DNA from: Linanthus parryae
Taxonomy: Eukaryota > Streptophyta > Magnoliopsida > Ericales > Polemoniaceae
DNA: 64,000 nucleotides
Assembly (NCBI GenBank): GCA_023055425.1
Contig: JALGPY010000001.1
Span: forward strand, 113,379,057-113,443,056
Direction of reading: 5' to 3'
The translations under genes were made by a program, and so were the position numbers. The notes below the pieces were generated by a model that saw only the letters and a program-made list of their open reading frames with translations, made no database searches and had not been told where the DNA came from. Positions 10,833 to 22,053 of the stretch are shown here, piece after piece; position 1 is the first letter of the stretch; every line of letters begins with the position of its first letter.

Positions 10833-12963
10833 CTCCAAAGAGAAAGTGGCTGACAAAGATTGAGCTAGTTCCCAAATCTCATTAAGCACAAATTCTAAGA
10901 GTCAAGGGGGACTTTACTGTTTTTTCTCCACCAACTAGGCTAGGGTAAAGAGGAAGAGTAGCAGTTGAAAAGAGATACGGAGAGAGGGAGAAGTCAATCC
11001 AAACGCATTCTTCTGTTGACACAATAGAATCCGGCCCACATAAAAATACTATGTTGTACCTGACAAATTACCTGTTCTTTTGGGACTATTCCTCCACAAA
11101 ATTATATTTAAGGACTCTAAAATCAAAGTCTTTTTTCAAAAAGAGGAAAAGAAAATCAAATTCAAAAGCATTGCTCTGGTAATGAGGCCCACTAACACTA
11201 CTGTGTGCAAGGAAATCCTTGGGAGAGATCCAAGTGTACACCTCAACTAGGGGATTAGAGTAAGAACACAGAGAAGTGCAGGGTGTGAGAAGGGAGAGAG
11301 TAAGAAATGGTAACGGCGTGAGAGAGATACACCTTAATGACAGAGCTTCGGTGAATCCAAAAGTCTAAAACTCCCAGAGCATCCAAGAGATTGCAACGGA
11401 GGGCTAACGATCCTATATATAGTAGGGAAGTGACCGTTGTGAGGGGTTAATGCGCCCATAAATGGCGGCAATGATAGACCTGTAACGACACGTTCGACCG
11501 TATATATAGGGAACGTTACGCACTTGCCCCCATATACAGGAGACAGTTATGAGATCGACCAGGTACATAGGACATGGTCATCAAGTCTCTCAAATCAGTA
11601 ACAAAGGGTCGCGCGCGAGCTTTGTTTTCGTCCGCGCGCGACGGACCTTACTCTTGCCTCCAAACCACTAAGTCCCTACAAGTCCCATGTGGTGAGCATC
11701 GCGGGTGGCCTTGTCTCGCAGCCCCCACGTGGATGAGTATGAGCAGTGATATGGTGTATATGGAGCACAGTCAGATGTGTTGGATGGCTGCCATGTGGCT
11801 ATGATATGTCTGTCTGGAATGCACTATCTACATTAGCCCCCTTTTGCGCGAATATGACGCGCGCACTTGCTGTGTAGTCGCGCAAACTCAGTCGTGCGTA
11901 TTCCCACGCGGGTCGTTTGAATTTTGAATAATTTAATGCTTGAGACCCTAGTGCCCATAAGCCGCCATCATTTCCTAGGGCTCTGTAAAAGGTAGGGGAT
12001 GTCCGTTTTGCATTAAACCAAGCGTCGCCTGCATATTCCTGCCAATCCTCGAGGAAAATATCATAGGTCCATAGGTCATTAATTCCCCCTCTTCAACCAT
12101 CGATGTCGTCTTTGAAACAATCACGATTCGAGCGTCAAGTATGTATTTCGCTTAGAGCTTCTAATGATTTTCTTCCCCCATTCAACTAATGCATATTGTC
12201 TCTATTGCAATCATCTACGGTCCATATTTTTCTCCTCTATTGTGCTAGTTGGTTTCGGGTTCGGCTCTGGGTTCGGATTTAGGGTTCATCGGCTTCCCGA
12301 ATCAAGCACCGGCTTTGGATTTACCGTGATCATGATTGCATACCAGCTGTAGTTGTGATTGTTAACACAACTTCCACTAGCCCAAGAGAGGTTCTAAAGA
12401 AGTTGTTGGGCGAGATTTCTTCTTGCTCTTCTACTAGCCCAGTACCGTCACCATCTTAGTTCTTTGTTTTACATTGTCAGTTTTTTACTTCATGGGCTGG
12501 AGTTCTTGATGGTGGATGAGAGTTGGTATGTTCTGTTTTTTTCCAAGGTATAAAGATCAGGGCTTCTTCGTGATTGCATTGTCAGTTCCAGACATTTATT
12601 TTTATTAGTAAATTTTTTGGTTAAAATTAGGTGTGCGAGAAGTCGTACATTATTAACATGGTAGACGCACTCAGAACAGAAAGTGTTCACTGGTCAGCCT
12701 TTATGGCATTTAGAGGCAATCTAAAGTTGTTCTTTTGTTACTCATACATTCAGTTTTCTATTGTTTTTACTGCTTTAACGTCAACCATTTTGTTGTTAAT
12801 ATGTGTTTTTCATGAGCTGATGCGCCCATTTAAATTGGTAGAGAAGACTGCCGCCATATTGATGTTGAGCCCCGTATGGCCATAACGGTTTGATTGATGT
12901 GTAGCTAAGGAATTATTCACTTTCTGCAATTTCTTGACTTAATTGGTTTGGTTTCTTCAGGAA
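10833..12963. other. Unassigned region, possible LTR relic within it
   Basis: No convincing gene. Part of it (about 11236-11838) is relatively GC-rich with CGCGCG clusters and two TATATATAG-type boxes. On the - strand a purine run AAAAGGGGGC precedes TAATGTAGATAG at about 11838, which could be a polypurine tract followed by an LTR start. Short repetitive Gly/Phe-coding sequence at 12230-12320 is low complexity. A 3' splice-site-like sequence (TTTGGTTTCTTCAG at 12946-12959) sits just before the solo LTR. Confidence 0.3.
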
Positions 12964-13514
12964 TTAAGTGCAACAACCCCCTTATCCGGCTCGGGACAAG
13001 ACCGGGAGAGTGATGCTTAATCGAAGCGGCGGAGATCAAAAGCAATACATTTCACAACACTTATTCATATTATTAAACATCAAACTTGGAGTATTATACA
13101 AGAGGTTCTACTATTACACAAAACTTATCTAACATTTATTAGATAGTCTACTGATGACATCCATACTCTAGATGAGTCTCGCGCCCCTTCTATTTTACAA
13201 TCCAGCTCCTAGGCCTGCGGTGGGGAGAAAAAACAAGAACCGCAGTTTCCAAAGTCAGCAAGAAGTGCTGAGTGAGATACACCTTAGCGTGTAAAACAGG
13301 AAAGAATATATAGACAGCTAGGTTACGAGTTGAAAGTAATAGTAACAGAGTATGCGTACGACAGTAATCAGAGTACGCAACAACGTGGATACCAGTGACA
13401 GAAAGAATCACCCTGAGACAGAATTCAAGAACATTTGCTATGCACAGTTACTGGATAAAGAATTGCCAACGGAGGGCCTCTCAAATAATATCTCTAGCCA
13501 ACATGGCATAAAGT

Positions 13515-13745
13515 GGAAACTCCCGAATCGGTGTTTCCGGCGGGAGCCAATAAGTCCAAGAGTTCAACAAAGTCAGGGGAAACTCCAGAGTCTGTGTTTC
13601 CGGCCGGAGCCAACTTAGTCCAGGACCACAACAAGTAGTCAAGGGGAACTCCAAAGTCTGTGTTCCCGGCCGGAGGCGACAAAGATCCAAGACCCAATCA
13701 GTCAAGGGAAACTCCCTGGTATCGGTGTTTCCGGCCGGAGCCGAT
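13515..13745. repeat. Tandem array, four ~62-67 bp units
   Basis: Units begin GGAAACTCC at about 13515, 13578, 13645 and 13707. Each carries GTGTTTCCGGCCGGAGCC or a close variant about 20 bp later. Spacing is 62-67 bp. The TTCCGGCCGGA core is itself palindromic. The array lies inside the solo LTR. Confidence 0.85.
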
Positions 13746-13839
13746 CATAATAATAGTCCACTGGATAGGGTACAAGTGATATTCGACGAGTACAGAAATT
13801 TCATTTGACACGCATAAGAACATAGAAGTCATATCGTGA

Positions 13840-14285
13840 CTCAGAAGAAGCTAAGCGTACAAGACCGATCATGTACACTCACGAGTATATCTTGAGACAA
13901 GAAATAGACATCACATGTCATTTCGGAGGAAGCTAGGCAAGCAATGTAAAGCATATAAATCACGTGTAGATTTTGAGACGGAATATAAGATCACAATTTA
14001 ACGCGAATGAAGCCAGACAAGCAAGATTAAGCATGTAGCTTGGAAGTATATTATGAGTGAGAAAAGAAATCACACTAGGACATCAAAGAGGACAGGCACA
14101 CGAGGCCAAGCATATAACTCACAAGTATTTTGAGACGGGAAATAGAATCATATAGTGATACGAATGAGCTAGGCACACTAGGCTAAGCATGCGACTCACA
14201 AGTATTTTGAAACAGACCTCAAAACCATTCCTTGACACGAAAGAAGCTAGGCTCCAGAGGCTAAGCATGTGGACTCACCTGAAGT
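13840..14285. repeat. Degenerate tandem array, about six ~75-80 bp units
   Basis: Each unit contains a recognisable AAGCTAGGCACAC-GGCTAAGCAT block followed by ACTCACAAGTATTTTGAGAC and a GAAATAGAATCA-type segment. Copies are clearest from about 14085 to 14275 and more diverged to the left. The array follows the shorter array directly within the solo LTR. Confidence 0.7.
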
Positions 14286-15061
14286 CGATTTAGCAGCTAG
14301 TACGTCGGATGGTCGATGAAGCCTATGTCCACAAATCCGTCTCCTACAATTTACAAATCTCTAGTCACAACTGTGTTATTTTCGGATAAACGAATACACT
14401 AGCCTTATACAACTGCTCAGCTAGGTTGAATTCTAATTTTATCTCTCACGATCCCCAATATAACCCGTCTCCAATTATATGCTTATAATTATACAAAAGT
14501 ATACAATTAATATATGTAAGATATTATTGTTAATAAATATAATTTTATCGTGAGATGAGTACTTTAATGTCGAGTTATTTTAGCTAGAAAATAATGTATT
14601 GTTTACACAAGCATACTTGATTAGTAAATATTTAAGAACTCATTTCATTTTTTTTTGGGTTTAAAAAGACACTTAATCAATAAAACAGTATTTCCGAATT
14701 ATGCAAATATAATTTTATTAGTTTCTTTTCCAAGAAAACAATTATGAATGTTGAAATAATGCTTCACAAAACATTTTTCTATGCTCATATAGTAATTTTT
14801 ACTAAGTAGAGTTTTAATAGCAACTAATTAAAATTATTTTATAAAACAAAATATGTAAACTACTTTAGTCCCCCTAAGTATGTGTCTAAGAACATATGAA
14901 GCCCCCAAACAATTTTGTATAAAGAACAAACCCTTCCCCACAAGTTTTAGGAAACTAAAATTCGACCCCAAGCATAAACTAAACGATGAATACCCAAACA
15001 CTCCAAATCGAAACACGGATTCGAGCTATACAAACACGATTTTGATTACATAAAACAACTC

Positions 15062-15298
15062 TGATGAATTACTTCAATCTAGGGTTTGCAGAAGAGAGAA
15101 AGACAAACGAAGAAGAAGAAGAAGAGACTCTGATTCATTTCATCTAGAGCTGATTACACAAATCATGTTTACTCAGCTAACATATACTAACAGAGGAGAG
15201 GAGGGAAGAGTTGTTACAAACTCTGTAAAATTACACACAGCACCCCATAGTTTGGGAGAATTACACCTATTATAGAAATTCAACTATTTCTCTTAACA
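15062..15298 (-). repeat. 3' LTR of nested copia
   Basis: In + coordinates it reads TGATGAATTACTTC ... TCTCTTAACA, and it matches 19683-19915 over its full length. The polypurine tract CTTGAGGGAGGC (- strand, 15299-15310) abuts it. Confidence 0.93.
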
Positions 15299-15315
15299 GC
15301 CTCCCTCAAGCTGAA

Positions 15316-17314
15316 CTAGGCTGATGTCAAGTTCAGCTTGGAACAGAGATGATGAAAAGCAACTTCACCCAGAGGTTTTGTGAACAAATCAGCTAATTGA
15401 CCAGAGGAAGAAATATGTCCCAAAAGAAGTTGTTTGGCAGCAACCATTTCTCTGAAAAAATGGAAATCAATTTTTATATGCTTAGTCCTAGCATGAAAAA
15501 CTGGATTTGTAGATAGTGCCAAGGCTGAAGTATTATCACACCAAAGAAATGGAGATGTGGGTGGAAAGATATGTAAATCAGCCAGAAGATATTGAAGCCA
15601 CTTAACTTCAGAAACAGTAACAGCCATAGCCTTGTACTCTGCCTCTGTGGAAGACCTGACTACAGTGTCTTGATTCTTTGAGCTCCAAGACACCAAATTA
15701 TCACCCAGAAAGATGCAGAAACCTGTAGTGGACCTCCTATCAGTTGTATCTCCAGCCCAATCAGCATCTGAGAAAGCTGTGAGTTGAAAATTACTAGGAC
15801 TAATAGTGATGCCTTGATGTAATGAGCCTTTGACAAACCTAAGAACCCTCTTCATAGCAATATAATCTGCTTGAGTGGGATGGTGCATGTGCTGACACAA
15901 GGCATTGACAGCATATTGAATATCTGGCCTTGTAATTGTCAAATATTGTAAGGCACCAACTATGCTCCTGAAGAATGTAGGATCTGAAAAAGAAGACAGA
16001 TTAGGGTGAACATTACCAGTTCTGGAAGCAGTAGGTGTCACACATGGTTTGCAGTCTAGAAGCTGAGCTTTGGCAAGAAGATCAGAGGCATATTTAGACT
16101 GATGAAGAATAACTCCAGTAGAGGTTGATGTGAGTTCAATACCCAGAAAATAACTCAAATACCCCAGGTCTTTAACAGCAAATTTAGAAGTCATAGCAGT
16201 TAACAAAGCAGTAATGGCTGGAACTGAGCTACCAGTAAGGATGATATCATCCACATATATCAAGAGAAACAGCATGTAGGTGTATGTGTGAAGAAAAAAC
16301 AGAGAAGTGTCAGCTCTGCTACACTTGAATCCTTGACTTAGAAGGAATGCAGAAAATTTATCATACCAAGCTCTAGGTGCTTGCTTGAGGCCATACAGTG
16401 ACTTGTGAAGTTTGCAGACATAATGAGGATGAGTAGAATTGAAAAATCCCTGAGGCTGAACCATGTATAAATCTTCTCGAACAGTACCATGAAGAAAGGC
16501 ATTGCTTATATCCAAGTGTTTGAGAGACCACCCATAGTGAAGAGCAAGCTAAGACAATCCTGACTGTCTGATGTTTAGCAACAGGACTAAAGGTTTCATT
16601 GTAGTCTAATCCAAAAGTTTGATGAAACCCCTTAGCTACAAGCCTAGCTTTGTATCTAGCTATAGATCCATCAGCATTTCTTTTGATTTTGTACACCCAC
16701 TTGCTGCCAATAGCTTGTCTATGAGGTGGCAAAGGAACCAGAGACAATGTACCCTGATCCATAAGAGCTTGATATTCTGCAGTCATGGCTTCTTGCCAAC
16801 AAGGTAAAGAAGATGCCAACTTAAAGATAGTGGGTTCAGTGGTGCTGGAGAGTTGAGTTACATGAGCTTGGTATTTGGGATTTGGCTTAACAATACCAGC
16901 TCTAAGTCTGGTTACCATGGGATGAGTAGGCATAGGAGGGGTGGTGGAGGGTGGAGAATGTGGTGAAGAAGGAGAGGGGGATAATGACACATGGGATAAA
17001 GGAGAACTTATATTGACAGAAGAAGTGTCCAAAGAGACAGGAGAAAGAGGAGTGGTGGACATAAAAATGGGTGGAAAGAGAGACTTATGTGTGGGAGTGG
17101 AGAGTGTCTGAGAAGTTGTAAGTTTTTGATAAGGGAAGGTGTCTTCAAAAAATGTGACACGCCTAGACACATAAACTTTGTGATTTGAAGGATCAAGACA
17201 CCTGTACCCTTTGCTAGTAGGGCAGTAGCCAAGAAATACACATGTAATAGACCTGTATTGTAATTTATGAGTGGTATAAGGTCTAAGCCAGGGATAGCAC
17301 AGACAGCCAAACAC
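15316..17314 (-). pseudogene. copia reverse transcriptase and RNase H, with integrase C-terminus
   Basis: From 17314 downward the frame carries the VFGCLCYP motif and the VFLGYCPTSKGYRC segment. A Ser/Pro-rich linker follows, then the RT entry (CWQEAMTAEYQAL, KWVYKIKR, LVAKGFHQTFGLDYNETFSP). One frameshift near 16540 separates this from a long open frame (16515-15316). That frame has DISNAFLHG, YGLKQAPRAW, the YVDDIILTG catalytic motif, RNase H ([32 protein letters not shown]) and the ADLFTKPL end. The 400-codon RT/RNase H part is intact as a frame. The polyprotein is broken by the frameshift and by a TAG near 17322. Confidence 0.9.
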
Positions 17315-17319
17315 TTTGA

Positions 17320-18150
17320 GAGCCTAATAGTCAGGGAAGGAATTAAAAAGACAGGAATATGGAGATTTATTGTGTAACAGCTTCTTTGGAAGTCTGTAAT
17401 CAAGTAGTTTGAAGTAATAAGAGCTTCAAGCCAGTAAGAAGAAGGAAGATGAGCTTGATGGAGAAGACAAAGAGCTGTTTCAATTAGGTGTCTATGCTTT
17501 CTCTCCACTCTGCCATTTTGTTCAGGTGAGTGAGGACAAGAAGTTTGATGCAATGTGCCTTGAGACTGTAGATATGCACCAAAGGCATTGTTGACATATT
17601 CAGTGCCATTATCAGTTCTGAAGACTTTGATGGTGGCACCAAATTGAGTTTTGATAAAAGCAGTAAAAGAAAGATATGCAGCAAAAGCATCAGATTTAAA
17701 TTTAAGAGGATAAAACCAGCAAAATCTAGAGTGATCATCAATGAAAATGAGATAATATTTGTAATGTTTAAAAGAAGAGAGAGGGGAAGGTCCCCAAACA
17801 TCAGAGTGCACTAAATCAAAACACTGAGAAGCATGAGATTTAGATACAGCAAATGGAAGTTTATGACATTTTGAAACTTAACAATGTGAACACAAAGTAG
17901 AAGTAGAAACTGTCTTGTAGCGAAGATGAGATGCCAGCACATTGTAGGCACTTGCAGATGGATGACCAAGCCTAAGATGCCAAATAGAAGAGTTTGTAGA
18001 GACAGCTAAGTGTGCAGTTGGTGATGACAGAGGAGTGTGTGAAGCAGGTAGATGATAGAGACCATTAGTACAAGGGCCCTTCAAAAGAATTTGATGGGAA
18101 TGGTTGTCCATTTCCAATACCAGCAATAGGCATTTGTGAGCCATTTCCAA
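17320..18150 (-). pseudogene. copia GAG-pre-integrase and integrase core
   Basis: The GAG-pre-integrase motif WHLRLGHPSAS and a CSHC pair are followed by a TAA near 17880. Reading continues in frame with SDVWGPSPLSS (first Asp), RTDNGTEY (second Asp), PEQNGRVERKH (Glu) and YWLEALITSNYLI. A frameshift near 17400 and a TAG near 17322 separate it from the RT frame. All three catalytic acidic residues of the DDE core are present. Confidence 0.85.
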
Positions 18151-19315
18151 CTTGAATCATTTTTGTGCCATTATAAGGAACAGGAGCTGAGGAGAAGGCA
18201 TGAGCATTGTGTGTCATGTGATGGTTTGCTCCACTGTCCATAAGCCAGGGAGTTCTAGGTGTAGATGGAGCTTGTCCAAGGATGCCATTTGAAGGAATAG
18301 CATAAGGAGAGTGCTGGCCAGAATAAGTGGTTGAGTAAGCTTGAGGTCTAGGATATCTTTGAGGCATAGGTTTAGTGGATGCAAACTTTGTTGTGTTGAG
18401 CCTATACCAACAATCCAAAGTTGAGTGTCTAGACTTCCCACAAATCTGGCAAACCACTGAAACAACATCTATATGTGAAGACTTATGAAATTTTGGTCCA
18501 GAAACAAAGGTAGGAGGTGATGGCCTCCCTCTGTATTGTCCTGAGTTAGAGACAGAACCAAAAGGCTTTGAAGAATAAGAGGGATACTTTTGTTGAGGTG
18601 GTCTAGCCCCAAAGTAAGCAGTAGCAACATCAGGCACAGTAGGAGTCAAAGAAGCTGAAGTGGTAAGAACACTTAACTTGCTGAAATTACAATTAAGTTC
18701 CTAAGAAAGTAGTAGTGCTGAGAGTTCAGCTACAGATATAGAAGTACTCCTGATCCTGATGTTAGACTCCAGATGATCATAATGTGGAGAAAGACCTTTG
18801 AGAATGTATAGCACTAAGTCTTCTTCTGAAACAAACTCATTTACTTGAGCTAGATTATCTGTGATGGACTTGATTTGAGCTAGATAGGAATCAACTGACT
18901 GATCATGCTGTTAAATAGTAAGCAATTGCATATTTAATTGATGAATATGTGACCTAGATAAAGATGCAAACTTCACTTCAAGTGCATTCCAAATATCATA
19001 AGCATGATCAAGGTTCAAAATAACAGGAATGACTGACTGAGAAATAGAAGCTATAAGGCAGCTTTTAAGATGTTGATCCACAGATTTCCATACCAGATAC
19101 TGAGGATTAGGAACACGAGAACCTGAAGTGTCAGTCAAAACTTCTTCTGGAGCAGCAGTAGGACTGGTAACAAAGGAAAAGAGATCATTTGCTTGCAGCA
19201 GAGTAGAGATCTGAGTACGCCAAACAATGTAGTTGTTGCCATCGAGCTTGATTGGCACAAGAGCACTTAGATTGCGAATCACAAACTTCAAACCTGAAGG
19301 AATCAGCTCTGCCAT
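18065..19315 (-). pseudogene. copia gag and protease
   Basis: The ATG at 19315 starts MAELIPSGLKF, followed by the gag block LVPIKLDGNNYIVWRTQI typical of the UBN2-type copia gag. In-frame stops occur near 18911 and 18703. The zinc knuckle CQICGKSRHSTLDC (C-x2-C-x4-H-x4-C) and the protease active site MDSGANHHMT are intact. Soon after the active site the sequence jumps to GAG-pre-integrase, implying a deletion of the protease C-terminal part near 18130. Confidence 0.85.
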
Positions 19316-19670
19316 GATGAATAAACGCAGAACTCGGTCACACTCAGTGAACAGAGCAATAACTCGGCAAAACTCGGACAGAAATAGCACGAATCGGCAA
19401 AACTCGGTAGAGATGAACAACAACTCGGCAAAACTCGGTTGAGAACTCGTCAATTGACTCAGAAATCCAGTTGAAGAGGCATTGTTGAGCAAATCGAAGC
19501 ATTAAATGAGAAATCCAGAAAGAGAAGAAGATTTGCACCGTAATCGAAGAACGAATCTCATGTAAGAAGAGGAAATCGAGACGCCGACGAAGCACAGACG
19601 GCCGGCGGAGTCACCGGGGCGCAGAATTAGTGGCCGGAGGTGTAGAAGATGACGGCGACGAGCCTTACAG

Positions 19671-19682
19671 GCTCTGATACCA
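19671..19682 (-). other. Primer binding site (tRNA-iMet type)
   Basis: On the - strand TGGTATCAGAGC directly follows the 5' LTR end at 19683, with zero spacing as usual for copia. Confidence 0.9.
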
Positions 19683-19915
19683 CGATGAATTACTTCAATC
19701 TAGGGTTTGCAGAAGAGAGAAAGACAGACGAAGAAGAAGAAGAGACTCTGATTCATTTCATCTAGAGCTGATTACACAAATCATGTTTACTCAACTAACA
19801 TATATAACAGAAGAGAGGAGGGAAGAGTTGTTACAAACTCTGTAAAATTACACACATCACCCCATAATTTGGGAGAATTACACCTATTATAGAAATTCAA
19901 CAATTTCTCTTAACA
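19683..19915 (-). repeat. 5' LTR of nested copia
   Basis: It matches 15062-15298 with a few substitutions, a 3-bp indel in a GAA run and a short indel in the ATATACTAAC segment. The terminal base next to the primer site reads G instead of the A found in the other copy. Confidence 0.92.
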
Positions 19916-20979
19916 AACTCATGAGGTGATTTAGAGCTTACCCACTCCAAGAAACGCGAGAAACGGCGAACAAACGAAGCGGGTCAAGTCGCCGAAAACG
20001 GCGCTGGAGGTGGAGCTCGACCGGAGCTACTTCGGTCGTTCTTGGCCTCGGATGAGAGCTCCAGAATCTTAGTCGGGTCCAAGAGAGTTCAGAGAGGTAG
20101 TTTTCAGGTTGTGGGTGGCTTTGTTTTTGTCCGGGTGGAGTTTGGCCGGAGTTTCGCCGGTTTTAATGGAGGTTCGCCGGAACTTTCTCCGGATACTGTT
20201 GCTGCTGGTTGTGGCTTTCATTCAAGATTCTCTATCTTCGTTTGGTTTCAGAGAAGAGAGGGGAAGAGAGTGAGAGAGAGATAGAAATAGAGACAAGAGA
20301 GAGACAGTGGTGGTGGCGGCTGTTATGCCGTCGGGAGCAGCGACAGTGGCGGTTGGCGGCTGAGCTGCTACCGTTAACTGCTGCTGCTTCTTTCTTCGTT
20401 CAATAGAAGAGAGAAAGAGAGAGATGGAGGGAGAGAAGAGAAGGTGTGATGGAGGTGGTGGTTTTGGTCACGGTGGCTGTGGTGGCCGGAGAAGTGGAAG
20501 ATGATGGTGATCGGGATGACGATGATGTTGGTGGTGACTGTATTGTGAGGGAGAAGAAGAAGAATGTGTACTTAAATAGAGAGGAAGAGAGCGGTAGCAG
20601 TGAGGGGAAGCGGTGACGGTGGCGGTGATGTTGTCGTGGAAGATGAAGGAAGAAGAAGAAAAGATGAACAAGAAGAAAAAGTTGAAGACAAAGAAAACAA
20701 GAAAAAAATATGTTGACAAAGAAGACAAAGATGAATAATGAGATCTGGTACAATTCAAATGGAAAAGGAAGCTTTTAGAAACTCTTAGGTTTGGTTGGGC
20801 ACACCAATTGCTAGGATGATTGGGTGCGGTGCATGCACCACATCCCGCAGTGGTCGCATACGCGGTCACGACTAAACTATATAGAATACTCGCGTATTAA
20901 TTCACGAATTCTAATTAATATTTTCTAAATCTTGCACGAATAAAGCCCGATGTTTTACCCAACTTTATTTTCTGCAACT

Positions 20980-21004
20980 ATTATTTATTTATTTATTTAT
21001 TTTA
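20980..21004 (+). repeat. (ATTT)n microsatellite in the solo LTR
   Basis: About six ATTT/TTTA units in a row near the end of the solo LTR. Confidence 0.8.
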
Positions 21005-21056
21005 GATTTTTAAATTATGATTTTAACCCTAGTAATTAACGCGGTATCACATTAAG

Positions 21057-22053
21057 CATATGGAGAAGTTTAGGGCTAAAAGATGAATAAGCTATGCCCT
21101 TGAATAATTGATTGTGCTTTGGAAAATCACTCTGATTGTGGAACTGTGCTTGCTTATTTACTTTAATGTTGCAGGTAATATTATTATTGGGGCATGAATC
21201 CACCACAATGGTACTCCTTAATTAATAGACTTGGTGGACTGAACCAATCAACTAAGTGATTAAGTTAGCTTTAGCCCTTCAGGTAGTCTCTCTTCCTATC
21301 ACTGCTCAGATCTTCAATCGCCGAACCATCTATGAATTTTTCTCTGTGTTTCATACTTTTAACCAACTCCGACTTCGTCAATTTGCTGTTGAAGCTTGAC
21401 AATTTCATGAAAGTGTATATTATTTGACACCCAAAGCTTTGAGATTCATGTTATTCATTCCAAAATCCTTTTGCGTTTCACATAAGTATCTTGCACCCAG
21501 AAGTAATACGATATGGTCCTGTGAGTACATTGGTAGGTTAGCTTGATTGTTGGCCATTATTGGCTGTTGGACTTTTGTTGATTTACTTTTTGCATGGGAT
21601 AGTATGAAATTTTTAAGTAGACATGAATTCGGTTTTACTGTTAATATGAGTTTCAAGGTTTCTTTGTTTGGGTTGAATAATGGAGTATTAGCTTTGCACT
21701 TTACCTTACAGTATTATCTTTGACTAACTTTTCTATATTAGTTCATGCCTTTTAGATTGAAATTGAAATTATTCAGCTACCTCTTATTTGCTTCGACATC
21801 AAGTTTGATCATATAATCTTTGCGAGGCTCTTTTCTTTATCATCATACTATGTGTTGTGAAGAACTTTTTGAGCACTTTGTGAAATTTTACCATAGTTTC
21901 TTTAAGTCTCATTCGGTGATTTCATGTTGAGGACTATAAGTGTATACAACTAAACACATGATTGTATAAAGTACTCAATTCTAACTAATTGATTGCCTCG
22001 CTACTTGGCTCATTGCTCATAGTTGCTTGCAGATTGTATTTCTCTATGACTTT
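21057..22053. other. Unassigned sequence right of the solo LTR
   Basis: No supported gene. The pre-insertion sequence joins a TTTCTTCAG splice-acceptor-like site at 12959 to a short GAATTAAG-CATATGGAGAAG segment. Another TTTAATGTTGCAG acceptor-like site occurs near 21175. This may be part of a non-coding transcript or degraded gene, but no conserved protein was recognised. Confidence 0.3.

Larger units (their letters stand above)
15062..19915 (-). mobile_element. Complete-ended Ty1/copia element (Ale/Retrofit-like) nested in the solo LTR
   Basis: LTRs lie at 15062-15298 (3' LTR in element orientation) and 19683-19915 (5' LTR). AACTC flanks the element on both sides (15057-15061 and 19916-19920). 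Coding order on the - strand is gag, protease, integrase, RT and RNase H. Seven or so substitutions and two small indels separate the ~235-bp LTRs by eye, so it is not a very recent insertion. Stops, frameshifts and a deletion between protease and GAG-pre-integrase make it non-autonomous. Confidence 0.93.
12969..21051. mobile_element. Solo LTR (~3.2 kb net) of a gypsy-type element, interrupted by a nested copia
   Basis: The sequence starts TGCAACAACCCCC at 12969 and ends GCGGTATCACA at 21051. TTAAG flanks both ends (12964-12968 and 21052-21056), a 5-bp target duplication. Removing the copia at 15062-19915 and one copy of its own duplication leaves about 3224 bp of continuous non-coding sequence with no primer site, polypurine tract or coding region. 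That is the expected product of LTR-LTR recombination. The length and the TG...TCACA end suggest a large-LTR chromovirus such as the Tekay group; this is an inference. Confidence 0.75.

Noticed and set aside
11574..11804. 76-codon frame in the GC-rich stretch
   Set aside because: No homology recognised; the surroundings look like a non-coding LTR relic.
12631..12885. 84-codon frame starting near a VDALRTESVHW segment
   Set aside because: Partly hydrophobic, translated from T-rich sequence; no family recognised, although a decayed host exon cannot be excluded.
20400..20869. Two open frames on the - strand rich in Ser, Phe and His
   Set aside because: Low-complexity GA/CT-rich sequence inside the solo LTR; no motif and no start context.
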